Assembly: GCF_037975445.1 (NCBI RefSeq)
Contig: NZ_CP150254.1
Coordinates: 5,392,001 to 5,456,000 of the forward strand
DNA from: Peribacillus sp. FSL P2-0133
Lineage (GTDB): Bacteria; Bacillota; Bacilli; Bacillales; DSM-1321
Direction of reading: 5' to 3'
DNA: 64,000 bases
Both the position numbers and the translations under genes were made by a program. Shown here piece after piece: positions 8,109 to 16,448 of the stretch. Position 1 is the first letter of the stretch, and every line of letters begins with the position of its first letter. Below the pieces are notes generated by a model that ran no database searches, was not told the origin of the DNA, and saw nothing but the letters and a program-made list of their open reading frames with translations.

Positions 8109-8729
8109 ATGGATACTCTCATTCAACAGTTCAGGAATTTGCCCACCACGGCGATTTCTGATGCAATGGAAGGGTTGAGCAATCTGGCATCAGCGATTAA
8201 ACCCTTAAAGGAAGAATTTCATATGGCTGGACGAGCTTTGACTGTACAGATGCCCGTTGGTGATAATTCAGCCGTGTTAAAAGCAATCGGACAAGCAAGG
8301 CCTGGGGATATAATAGTCGTTGACAGCAAAGGTGATACATACCGGGCTATAGCAGGAGACTTCGTTGTCGGCATGATGCAGACCATGGAAATTGGCGGCC
8401 TCGTAGTAGATGGAGTCATTCGCGATCTTGAAGCCATTAAAGAGATGAATTTCCCTGTCTTCAGCAAAGGGACGACGGTTGCCTCAAGCGGCAAGGCAGG
8501 TGTAGGAGAAACCAATATCCCCATTTCCTGTGGGGGCGTCACAGTTTTTCCAGGGGACATTATCATAGGGGACATAGATGGAGTCGTGGTCGTGCCACAA
8601 GCCATGGGTGAAGAAATCCTTACCAAAGCAAAGGATAAAATCATGAAAGATGAACAGCGTGCTGAAAAATATGCAGGGAAGCCTGATGAAATAAGAAAGT
8701 ATATTGCCATGATGACCAATAAAGCATGA
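8109..8729 (+). CDS. RraA family protein (HMG/CHA aldolase-like)
   Basis: This soluble protein of 206 residues has the RraA/demethylmenaquinone-methyltransferase-like fold. The swivelling-domain signatures are present: TTAISDAMEG near residue 14, GDIIVVDSKGD and the metal-site region GLVVDGVIRDLEAI (about 97-111, with the Arg-Asp pair), then GDIIIGDIDGVVVVP (about 153-167). Members with this intact Gly-x-x-Arg-Asp site include 4-hydroxy-4-methyl-2-oxoglutarate/4-carboxy-4-hydroxy-2-oxoadipate aldolases and oxaloacetate decarboxylases, while others only inhibit RNase E. An aldolase/decarboxylase role is likelier in Bacillus, which lacks RNase E, but the substrate is unknown. The start at 8109 follows TTAAGGAGGAATCATAATC. 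Confidence 0.85.
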   Translation: MDTLIQQFRNLPTTAISDAMEGLSNLASAIKPLKEEFHMAGRALTVQMPVGDNSAVLKAIGQARPGDIIVVDSKGDTYRAIAGDFVVGMMQTMEIGGLVVDGVIRDLEAIKEMNFPVFSKGTTVASSGKAGVGETNIPISCGGVTVFPGDIIIGDIDGVVVVPQAMGEEILTKAKDKIMKDEQRAEKYAGKPDEIRKYIAMMTNKA

Positions 8730-8740
8730 TCTAACGCATA

Positions 8741-8782
8741 AAAAAACAGGCAGGAAGCGATGGCTTCCTGCCTGTTCTTTTC
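8741..8782. terminator. Bidirectional terminator between the RraA-like gene and ltaS
   Basis: A 13-bp stem (ACAGGCAGGAAGC / GCTTCCTGCCTGT) with a four-base loop is flanked by seven A on the left and TTCTTTT on the right, so it serves both convergent genes. Confidence 0.9.
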
Positions 8783-8789
8783 ATTAGCC

Positions 8790-10757
8790 TTATTTATCGG
8801 TCTTGTCTTCCTTTGAACCTTCTTCATCATATGTGTAATCATAATCAGTAGGGTCTATCGGTTTAAAACCATTTGGAGTATAGAAACGGAGTAAGTCACC
8901 GTTCACTACTTGGTCGGATAAATTGAGCATCGTTTCAGCTCTCTTTTTAAAATTGAGGATGTCATCATTTTCCTCGACCAATTCCCCTGTTTTAGTATCG
9001 TAGTATTTACCTTTAATGGAAGTGACATCTGGTGTGACAAAATCACCATTCCTGAAAGGTACTACTTCATTATGATCTTTTGACAATAAATCGGAACCGA
9101 ATTGTACATAATCTTTAGATTCGATTCCTAACAGATGCAATAAAGTCGGGAGAAGGTCGATTTGTCCTCCGTATTGGTGCATTTCCCCGCCTTCAACACC
9201 TGGAACATGGATCAATAATGGTACACGTTGCAATTGGGCATTCTCAAATGCTCCAACATCCTTGCCAAGCACTTTTGACATGGCTTCTTTATGGTTTTCG
9301 GAAATACCATAGTGATCACCATACATAACGATTACCGAGTTATCATATAGACCAGATTCCTTCAGATAATCGAAAAACTCTTTAAGCGCCTCATCGGCAT
9401 AGCGTGCAGTCTGGAAGTAATTATCAACCGAAGCATCGCCTGTCGTTTGTTTACCGATTGTTGCTTTTTCCTGGTCCATCGCATATGGGAAATGATGAGA
9501 TACTGTTATGAATTTTGTATAGAAAGGCTGTTTAAGCGTTTCTAACATAGGAATCGATTCTTTAAAGAAAGGCTTATCCATTAATCCATAACTTAGTACT
9601 TCCTCTTTATTTTCCATATTATAATGGTTTGCATCGAAGAACTGATTAAAACCAAGAGACTTATACATATTGTCCCGGTTCCAGAAAGATTTGTAATTAC
9701 CATGGAACACAGCAGATGTGTATCCTTGTTGTCCTAAAATCGCTGGTGCTGCTTGATACGTATTTTGGGATCTGTTTGTGAATGCTGCCCCCTGTGGTAA
9801 ACCGAACAGGGAATTTTCAAGCATGAATTCTGCATCAGCCGTTTTACCTTGGCCTACTTGATGGAAGAAATTATCAAAGTGCATGAAATCTGATTTATCA
9901 TGTGCAAGTGAGTTTAGAAATGGAGTTACTTCTTCCCCATTCAATTTATAATCGATCAAGAAATTCTGCATGGATTCCAAATGCAGGTAGATGACATTCT
10001 TACCTTTGGCTGCACCAAAATATTCAGGGTTCGGTTCAGCGCTTGTTGCCTTCGTATAGTTGACGACTTCAGCGATATCGGTGCTGTTTGCAGTCGCACG
10101 CTGAGCGTATGTTTTAGTATTCTGAACGGCATCATAAACCGTATAGTTGAACATGCCCAAATATTTGACGATATAGTTCCGGTCGAATGTTCTTGATAAT
10201 AATTGCGGGCGATCCTTTTCAGCAAGTCCCAAATTGATTGCGAAAATTGCAAGTCCCGCTAGGTAAACCATTCCAACTGTACGGCGTTTGACTTTGAAGT
10301 CTTCCACTTTAAAGCCTTTGAATCTGTACAACACGATCAAAAGAACCGTATCAAGGAAATAAAATACATCATGGCCTTTAAATAATTCTAAAATACTCGG
10401 CCCCAAATCCCCGGCATTTTGCACTTGCGTCAAGGTTGGCAATGTAATGAAATCGGTAAATGACCGATAGTATACAATATTGAAGAATAACCATAAGGAC
10501 ATCAATAGGTTCAACCTGATGATCCATTTAAACGATTTTTTTCCTCTAGCCAATAGTGCCAAGCCAAAGAATAAAATGGCTGAACTAATCGGGTTTATGA
10601 ACAGTAAGAACTGTTGCAGGCCATTTTCAATACCTAAGTTAAATTCAACTCGATATCCAATATAAGTTTTTATCGTAAACAAGACTACCGCAATAAAGAA
10701 AAAGCCTAGTATGTTATCTGCAAATAAATGCCGGCTTTTTTTAAGAAAATTATTCAT
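8790..10757 (-). CDS. ltaS: Lipoteichoic acid synthase (LtaS family)
   Basis: This membrane enzyme polymerises glycerol-phosphate from phosphatidylglycerol onto the lipoteichoic acid anchor at the outer face of the membrane. Its 655 residues hold five N-terminal membrane helices (to about 175), then an extracellular sulfatase-fold domain (about 250-600). The metal/catalytic residues are visible: Glu261 in YLHLESMQNF, nucleophile Thr306 in GQGKTADAEF, and the GDHYG motif late in the domain. A signal-peptidase-type AxA sequence (ATA, about 221-223) precedes the catalytic domain, as in LtaS proteins that are released. B. subtilis has four paralogues (LtaS, YfnI, YqgS, YvgJ); which one this matches is not settled. 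A sigma-A-like promoter lies about 80 bp upstream. Confidence 0.93.
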   Translation of the reverse strand: MNNFLKKSRHLFADNILGFFFIAVVLFTIKTYIGYRVEFNLGIENGLQQFLLFINPISSAILFFGLALLARGKKSFKWIIRLNLLMSLWLFFNIVYYRSFTDFITLPTLTQVQNAGDLGPSILELFKGHDVFYFLDTVLLIVLYRFKGFKVEDFKVKRRTVGMVYLAGLAIFAINLGLAEKDRPQLLSRTFDRNYIVKYLGMFNYTVYDAVQNTKTYAQRATANSTDIAEVVNYTKATSAEPNPEYFGAAKGKNVIYLHLESMQNFLIDYKLNGEEVTPFLNSLAHDKSDFMHFDNFFHQVGQGKTADAEFMLENSLFGLPQGAAFTNRSQNTYQAAPAILGQQGYTSAVFHGNYKSFWNRDNMYKSLGFNQFFDANHYNMENKEEVLSYGLMDKPFFKESIPMLETLKQPFYTKFITVSHHFPYAMDQEKATIGKQTTGDASVDNYFQTARYADEALKEFFDYLKESGLYDNSVIVMYGDHYGISENHKEAMSKVLGKDVGAFENAQLQRVPLLIHVPGVEGGEMHQYGGQIDLLPTLLHLLGIESKDYVQFGSDLLSKDHNEVVPFRNGDFVTPDVTSIKGKYYDTKTGELVEENDDILNFKKRAETMLNLSDQVVNGDLLRFYTPNGFKPIDPTDYDYTYDEEGSKEDKTDK

Positions 10758-10835
10758 GCTTTCACCTCTATTAATCTAGTGGTTTATTTATATAAATTTT
10801 TACAAACTTACAAAAGACGGAAAATCGGAAACCCT

Positions 10836-10865
10836 ATAATAGCATTCTTTCACTTGGATAGTCAA
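10836..10865 (-). promoter_or_regulatory. Sigma-A-like promoter for ltaS
   Basis: On the minus strand, TTGACT (10865-10860) and TATTAT (10841-10836) are separated by 18 bp, with the ltaS ATG 79 bp further on. Confidence 0.6.
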
Positions 10866-11779
10866 GATTGTGAAAACCACCTTTTGTCACATCCATAACT
10901 CTTATATCCAGAACACTTCTTTAGCTTATGAACAAGCCTTTGAAAAAATAACAGAGTTTCGCCCGTCTTGAATGTTCAGCGCACCTATAACAAATATATA
11001 GGAACTCCATGTCTTAATCCAATAAATATCACCGTAACTTTTTGGGGTGACTGCGGGTGACAGTCACTAATTAGTTTCACGTCCTTCAGGCTTTTACCAT
11101 TATAAACGAAGCTTTATAAAAAAACCAGTACATTACAAAATATGTAAAGATATAAATCTTCAATTATTTAAAGCTATAGATATATCCAGGATTTCTTTCC
11201 CGATAATTCGACAGTTAAAAATGGATAGCCGGTTACATGGATGCATCTCTCCTCCTCACTTTTGATACCCCATCCAAAATCCGTGCCTGCAAAAGTTTGA
11301 CCCGTTTATCATTGCGTCCTGCCACCCTAAAATCCCATAAACTAACAAATGGATTTCGCGTAATATCGACATCATTCCCCTCCGGCATATTTAATTAGCT
11401 TTTTTCAAATAATTTTCCTGTAAGTGATGATTATATTGTATTTATATTTTTACTTTCCAGGATTATTTTTATCATCCATAAAAGATTCAATTTACCAAAG
11501 TTCACTTAAATTACAATTTTAAAACCCCTTCTTGAACCGGAAAGGAGCAAATGACATTATAATAGGAAGAAACTGAATTTTTCCATATTGGCTGATGGGT
11601 TATTTTCTTACGATAGCAGCCCATATGATCATAGCAGCGGTAACAGGTTTGAACCTAGGTCTTGTCTTTTCCATTCGCCTTAATGGGGGTTGTGGCGCCT
11701 TATAAGCTTACCTGTGTTTTGCAAGTCATCTTTTCGTCCCCTTTGTTAGTATATTTGTTTCATCCAGCTTTATTATAAA
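10866..11779. other. Gene-poor 0.9-kb region
   Basis: I find no convincing gene. The region is AT-rich with stops in all frames. It has an imperfect hairpin at 11049-11069 (GTGACTG / CAGTCAC) and a short hydrophobic frame at 11595-11705 (36 codons) that lacks a ribosome site. It may be decayed sequence. Confidence 0.5.
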
Positions 11780-11814
11780 AAATAAAAATCCTGCCCTCGA
11801 TCGAGGACAGGATT
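11780..11814 (-). terminator. Terminator of the siderophore-uptake operon
   Basis: On the minus strand AATCCTG-TC-CTCGATCGAG-GG-CAGGATT forms a nearly perfect hairpin followed by TTTTTATTTTTT, directly after the binding-protein gene. Confidence 0.88.
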
Positions 11815-11825
11815 CCTTATTTATA

Positions 11826-12773
11826 TTACTTAATGCCTTCTGAAATTTCTTTAACCATAGCGTCAACAGATTCTAAACCGCCGCCTGATAAGTACCAGTA
11901 GTTAGGGTCTAGATAAATGATGTTACCTTCTTTAAATGCTTTTGTATTTTTTACAATGTCATTTTCAATAGTATCTTTTGCTGCAACTCCATCACCGGCA
12001 ACCGCATCTCTATCTACAACGAATAGGTAGTCAGGATTCTTTTCAGCGATGTATTCGAAAGAAATACTTTGACCATGTGTCGATACTTCCAATTTATCAT
12101 CTACTGCAGGTACTCCGAATACATCATGGATGATTCCAAATCTTGAATCCGGTCCGTAAGCACTTACTTTTCCACCGCTTGAAAGAACGATTAAACCAGT
12201 TTTGTCAGTTGGGGCTTTTTCTTTCAAAGCATTAATGTTTTCTTCAACACTTGCCAATTCTTTAGCTGCTTCGTCTTTTTTATCGAAGATTTTACCCAAA
12301 AGTGTTACGTTTTCTTCAAAGGATTCCATATACTTTGTTGTATCTACACCCACAAAAACAGTAGGAGCAATTTTGCTTAATTCTTCATATGCTTCAGATT
12401 GACGGCCAGAAATAAGGATTAAGTCAGGAGCAATTTCGTTGATTTTTTCGAAGTCAGGCTCTTTTAATCCGCCTGCATTTTCAGTTGTACCTTTATATTT
12501 AGAAAGGTATTTTGGAAGGCCATCATGAGGAACAGCTGCCACTTCCACACCCAATTTATCAAGAGTATCAAGTGCACCCATATCGAATACAACGACTTTT
12601 TCAGGGTTTGTTTTTACTTTCGTTTCTCCTAGTTGGTGCTTAACTGTAATTTCTTCGCTTTTAGCATTTTCTTTTTTCGCGCTTGATTCTTCTTTTTCCT
12701 TATCTGATCCACAAGCTACAGCCACTACAGCCAGCATTGCAACCAAAAGCAGTAAAGATAATTTCTTAATCAT
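11826..12773 (-). CDS. yclQ: Siderophore ABC transporter, substrate-binding lipoprotein (YclQ/FpuA type)
   Basis: This lipoprotein captures a ferric siderophore outside the membrane for the permeases encoded upstream. It has 315 residues with a signal peptide and lipobox (VAVACGS, Cys at about 21), a Ser/Glu/Lys-rich linker, then the two-lobe periplasmic-binding fold typical of FecB/FhuD proteins (KVVVFDMGALDTLDKLGVEV; PDLILISGRQ; NPDYLFVVDRDA). Similarity in content and gene order to YclNOPQ makes petrobactin or a related catecholate the likeliest ligand. I prefer the ATG at 12773, 6 bp behind AGGTG; the upstream GTG at 12782 overlaps that site. A 207-bp gap with a GC-rich hairpin separates it from the ATPase gene, which may let the binding protein be made in excess. 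Confidence 0.88.
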   Translation of the reverse strand: MIKKLSLLLLVAMLAVVAVACGSDKEKEESSAKKENAKSEEITVKHQLGETKVKTNPEKVVVFDMGALDTLDKLGVEVAAVPHDGLPKYLSKYKGTTENAGGLKEPDFEKINEIAPDLILISGRQSEAYEELSKIAPTVFVGVDTTKYMESFEENVTLLGKIFDKKDEAAKELASVEENINALKEKAPTDKTGLIVLSSGGKVSAYGPDSRFGIIHDVFGVPAVDDKLEVSTHGQSISFEYIAEKNPDYLFVVDRDAVAGDGVAAKDTIENDIVKNTKAFKEGNIIYLDPNYWYLSGGGLESVDAMVKEISEGIK

Positions 12774-12980
12774 TATGGTCACCTCGAAAAATTTTTTTAT
12801 TTAAAATTACATATTGAATCCTCACCTTCACAGAGTTCACCTTCATCACTTTCCCTGCCATATGAACAGGAGGCGGCTAAAGTCTTGGGCGCCCGCCAAC
12901 TCTTAACAGCCTAATGAGCGTTTGAGATATTCTGGGACGGCTACGAATACTGAAGTAATTTAAAACCAAATGGAATTGTC

Positions 12981-13739
12981 TTAAGTGAAGTACACACAGA
13001 TCTTATTGTCATTGATATTTTGGATTTCAATATCCATATCATAGATTTCCTTTAATACATTGGAATTGATGACTTGCTCGGTAGGTCCATTATGAACAAC
13101 CTTGCCATCCTTCAATGCGACAATATAGTCGGAATAACAGGATGCAAAATTAATGTCATGAATGACGATGATGACCGTTTTCCCTAATTCATCGGCCAAC
13201 CTCCTCAATACCTTCATGATTTGGACGGAATGCTTCATATCAAGATTGTTCAGGGGTTCATCAAGTAGTACATACTCCGTGTTCTGAGCAATAACCATGG
13301 CAATGAAGGCCCTCTGTTGCTGCCCGCCGCTAAGCTGGTCAAGAAACTTATCCTGCATGTCGGCAAGTTCCATATATTCAATCGCTTCATCGACGTATTT
13401 CCAATCCTCTTTGGTCAGCTTTCCTTGTGAATAAGGAAAACGGCCAAAGGCGACGAGTTCACGAATCGTTAAACGGATATTGATGTGGTTAGCCTGCTTT
13501 AAGATGGCAATCTTCTTCGCAAGTTCATTGCTATTGAATTTCCCCATATCCTTACCATCGATCAGGACTTCTCCCGAATCCCGGGTAATGAGACGGCTGA
13601 TCATCGAAAGGACGGTACTTTTCCCCGCTCCATTGGGACCGATGAAGGATGTGATTTTGCCTTTCATTATTTCAATGGAAACATCCTCGACAACCGTTTT
13701 ACTATTATATTTTTTGAATAAATTTTTCACTTCTACCAT
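12981..13739 (-). CDS. yclP: Siderophore ABC transporter, ATP-binding protein (YclP type)
   Basis: This is the cytoplasmic ATPase of the ferric-siderophore importer, 252 residues. Walker A is GPNGAGKST at about 33-41, the Q-loop precedes LKQANH, the signature is LSGGQQQR (about 137-144), Walker B is YVLLDEP with the D-loop NNLD, and the H-loop His is in VIIVIHDINFA. This is the FecE/FhuC subfamily. Its ATG overlaps the end of the upstream permease gene by 7 bp. Confidence 0.93.
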   Translation of the reverse strand: MVEVKNLFKKYNSKTVVEDVSIEIMKGKITSFIGPNGAGKSTVLSMISRLITRDSGEVLIDGKDMGKFNSNELAKKIAILKQANHINIRLTIRELVAFGRFPYSQGKLTKEDWKYVDEAIEYMELADMQDKFLDQLSGGQQQRAFIAMVIAQNTEYVLLDEPLNNLDMKHSVQIMKVLRRLADELGKTVIIVIHDINFASCYSDYIVALKDGKVVHNGPTEQVINSNVLKEIYDMDIEIQNINDNKICVYFT

Positions 13740-14680
13740 GATTTATTCTCCTTTAATAGAAGATAGATGAAATAGACACCGCCGACAAAGTTGATGATGA
13801 CACTCAATGTGGTAGTGAACGTAAAGATCCTCTCCACAATGAATTGGCCGCCGACCAGGGCAATCACACTGATCAGCATTGCACCCGGGATGATATGTTT
13901 ATGCTGATAGGACTTAATGAATTGATAAGCCACATTTGCAACAAGCAATCCGAGGAACGTGATCGGACCGATCAGGGCAGTCGAAATGGAGATTAAAACC
14001 GTAACGACGATTAAAACCCGCTTCGTGACAAAATCATAATCCACACCCAAGTTTATGGCTTGGTCCCTCCCTAGGGACATGACATCTAAATACTTCAAAA
14101 ATCTCATGAAATATATGATTGCCGCTATCATGAGGATAATAGCTAAAGTTAACAGGTCCGTGTTGACATTATTGAAGCTGGCGAACATTTTATTTTGAAT
14201 GATTTGAAATTCATTCGGGTCAATCAATACCTGCATGAATGAAGACATGCTGCCGAATAAGGTTCCGAAGATGATACCGATCAGCAATAGGAAGTAAATA
14301 TTGCGGTTTTTTTTGAACATGAACTTGAACAGCAGGCTGGAAAAAATAAGCATGGCCGCAAGTGTAATCAGGAAATTGAGATTTTTATTCACGATCATGA
14401 TATGCGTTGAACCGAAGAGGAAAATCACTCCCGTTTGGATCAGCATATACATGGAGTCCAACCCTAAAATGCTTGGTGTCAGGATTTTATTATTCGTGAC
14501 CGTCTGGAAAATCACTGTTGAAAAAGCTATTGCACAACCAACCACGATGATGGCGATGATTTTTATAACCCTTCTCGGCAGTGCATAATCCCAATTCGGG
14601 CCAAGGTCCCAAAAGATATAACCTGCCGTTAAAGCTGCTGCAAGAACAGCCAATATAATGATTCTACTTTTATTATTCAT
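13733..14680 (-). CDS. yclO: Siderophore ABC transporter, permease (YclO type)
   Basis: This is one of two FecCD-family membrane subunits of the importer, 315 residues with about nine helices. Family landmarks include ILTPSILGLDSMYML near residue 70 and SLGRDQAINLGVDYD around 208, the coupling region to the ATPase, followed by GPITFLGLLVANVAYQF. It overlaps both neighbours by 7-8 bp, indicating a tightly coupled operon. Confidence 0.92.
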   Translation of the reverse strand: MNNKSRIIILAVLAAALTAGYIFWDLGPNWDYALPRRVIKIIAIIVVGCAIAFSTVIFQTVTNNKILTPSILGLDSMYMLIQTGVIFLFGSTHIMIVNKNLNFLITLAAMLIFSSLLFKFMFKKNRNIYFLLLIGIIFGTLFGSMSSFMQVLIDPNEFQIIQNKMFASFNNVNTDLLTLAIILMIAAIIYFMRFLKYLDVMSLGRDQAINLGVDYDFVTKRVLIVVTVLISISTALIGPITFLGLLVANVAYQFIKSYQHKHIIPGAMLISVIALVGGQFIVERIFTFTTTLSVIINFVGGVYFIYLLLKENKSW

Positions 14681-15623
14681 ATGCCTTTCTCCTCAGTATC
14701 AGATAGATAAATACGGCGCTTCCTATCACACCAACCACGAGTCCGATCGGGATTTCAAATGGATATATGAGGATCCTGCCCAGAATATCGCAGATCAATA
14801 GGAATACTGCCCCTAGTAATGCTGTATGAGAAAGACTCTTTTTCAAATTGTCACCAAGGTAAAGGGATACAATATTTGGTACGATCAATCCTATGAAAGG
14901 AATCGTTCCCACCGTTAACAAAACGACAGTGGAGGATAATGCCACGATGATCAACCCAAAATTGACTATAAGCTTATAATTGAGTCCTAGATTGATAGCA
15001 AACTCCTCACCCATCCCTGCCACAGTGAATTTATTGGCAAAGAAGTATGCGAGAATGACCAGAGGGATACTTACATATATAAGTTCGTACCTTCCCGACA
15101 TGATCATCGAGAAATCCCCATTCATCCAAGTGTTGAGGCTTTGAATCAAATCATATTTATAGGCAAAGAAAGTCGAGATGGATCCGACGATATTACCAAA
15201 CATCAAACCAACCAATGGAATGAAAATCGTATCCTTATATTTCACTCGATCAAGAATTTTCATGAACAAGAATGTACCTGCCAAAGCGAATATGAAAGCG
15301 AATGCCATTTTCTCAATAAGTGCTGCCGATGGAAAAATGATAATGGCAAGAAGAAGTCCAAGCCTTGCAGAATCCATGGTTCCGGCAGTCGTCGGGGATA
15401 CAAATTTATTGCGGCTCAATTGCTGCATGATCAGACCGCTTATACTCATCACAATACCGGAAATGACTATGGTCACCATTCTGGGGAAACGGCTTTGCAG
15501 CATGATTTGCACTTTATCATCACTTAGATCCAATAAATCCAGGGGGGTAATATCCTTTACACCAATGAATAATGACGTAAATGATAAAACAATTAATGCC
15601 ATGACTAAATATCTTATCTTCAT
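14673..15623 (-). CDS. yclN: Siderophore ABC transporter, permease (YclN type)
   Basis: This is the first gene of the siderophore operon and the second FecCD-type permease, 316 residues with about nine helices. Visible landmarks are RFPRMVTIVISGIVMSISGL near residue 45, the SPTTAGTMDSARLG region at about 76-90, GMGEEFAINLGLNY near 205 and GTIPFIGLIVPNIVSLY near 242. A promoter overlapped downstream by a Fur box lies ahead of it, so iron-limitation control is strongly suggested. Confidence 0.92.
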   Translation of the reverse strand: MKIRYLVMALIVLSFTSLFIGVKDITPLDLLDLSDDKVQIMLQSRFPRMVTIVISGIVMSISGLIMQQLSRNKFVSPTTAGTMDSARLGLLLAIIIFPSAALIEKMAFAFIFALAGTFLFMKILDRVKYKDTIFIPLVGLMFGNIVGSISTFFAYKYDLIQSLNTWMNGDFSMIMSGRYELIYVSIPLVILAYFFANKFTVAGMGEEFAINLGLNYKLIVNFGLIIVALSSTVVLLTVGTIPFIGLIVPNIVSLYLGDNLKKSLSHTALLGAVFLLICDILGRILIYPFEIPIGLVVGVIGSAVFIYLILRRKAYE

Positions 15624-15762
15624 CTACATTTCCTACTCTTCCTATCTCAGTTAATACAGCGATAATATTTTTAATTAAAGATATTTGAATACAGACTATC
15701 GCAAAGTCACCTATTGAAGCGGAAATCATGAAGTTGCAATAGTTACAAAGTTCTTCCATTCG

Positions 15763-15783
15763 TGATAATGAGATTCATTATCA
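15763..15783. promoter_or_regulatory. Fur box
   Basis: The half sites TGATAATGA and TCATTATCA flank a three-base centre (GAT), giving a nearly perfect 21-bp palindrome that fits the Fur 7-1-7 model (TGATAATnATTATCA in overlapping registers). It lies just downstream of the -10 of the yclN promoter, an ideal repression position. Confidence 0.9.
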
Positions 15784-15792
15784 TTAATTCTT

Positions 15793-15820
15793 ATTCTATC
15801 ATTTCTCAGACATGTGTCAA
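15793..15820 (-). promoter_or_regulatory. Sigma-A promoter of the yclNOPQ operon
   Basis: On the minus strand, TTGACA (15820-15815) and TAGAAT (15798-15793) are separated by 16 bp. The Fur box begins about 10 bp after the -10. Confidence 0.8.
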
Positions 15821-15956
15821 TATATACAAGGGAATTACTTTGATATTCTCCGAATAGTCATATTGTCATGAATTTGGGTGAACAATCATGCATTTCGTTA
15901 CAGGAAATGATAAAATCAAAATAACAAATATTTACTCTTCCAATGAAAGAAGCGAT

Positions 15957-16229
15957 ATGATGAAAAACTTGCTATCCAAAGTGTTCTTAAAAAAGGCGAA
16001 AATCCAGATTGAATTTTGCCAAAATAATCTTGACCGCTTCCTTAATGAACAAACAGTTGCTGATTATGGTAAGTTCTTAGCGAATCCAAGGATTCAATAT
16101 AAGGAATATGAATGTTTGAGTGAGTGTAAACTTTGTAAGAAAACCCCCTATGCGAAAGTGAACGGCCAGATAATGAGTGGCGAAGATTCACAGGACCTTT
16201 TAAATAAGTTACATGATGAATTGAAATGA
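15957..16229 (+). CDS. DUF1450 (YuzB-like) small cysteine protein
   Basis: This protein has about 90 residues: a basic N-terminal extension of about 12 residues, then the DUF1450 core with IEFCQNN and, about 35 residues later, ECLSECKLCKKTPYA followed by VNGQIMSGEDSQDLL. The four cysteines (one, then a CxxxCxxC group) are the family pattern and resemble a thioredoxin-like ferredoxin fold, so Fe-S or thiol chemistry is possible. The function is unknown. ATG codons at 15957 and 15960 are both possible; the ribosome site (GAAAGAAG) is weak. It is divergent from yclN, with the Fur box in the shared region. Confidence 0.75.
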   Translation: MMKNLLSKVFLKKAKIQIEFCQNNLDRFLNEQTVADYGKFLANPRIQYKEYECLSECKLCKKTPYAKVNGQIMSGEDSQDLLNKLHDELK

Positions 16230-16265
16230 TACGGGCCAAGCAAATTGCTTGATCCGTATCATTTT
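16226..16265 (+). terminator. Terminator after the DUF1450 gene
   Basis: ATGATACGG with AAGCAA on the left pairs with TTGCTT and CCGTATCAT on the right, and a TTTT follows. The stop codon overlaps the left arm. Confidence 0.85.
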
Positions 16266-16448
16266 GACTTTCCACCTGTAATTATACAGAATACAGGTGA
16301 TGAACATATATTAAAAGGAATTGGGAATTATGCTATGGAATTATTAATCTAGTCATTACTTCCTGTTTTTTACTATCCCCTACGTTTTCACTGTATAAAT
16401 AGCTTAATCTATGATAATTTATGGAAAAAGATAGACAGGAGGACGTCC

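Noticed and set aside
11595..11705. 36-codon hydrophobic frame as a small membrane protein gene
   Set aside because: There is no Shine-Dalgarno sequence, no neighbour context and no recognised similarity; kept only as a note in the gene-poor region.
16273..16299. CACCTGTA/TACAGGTG inverted repeat as a terminator or operator
   Set aside because: It has no T-run and lies just after a stronger terminator; no regulator or promoter can be tied to it.
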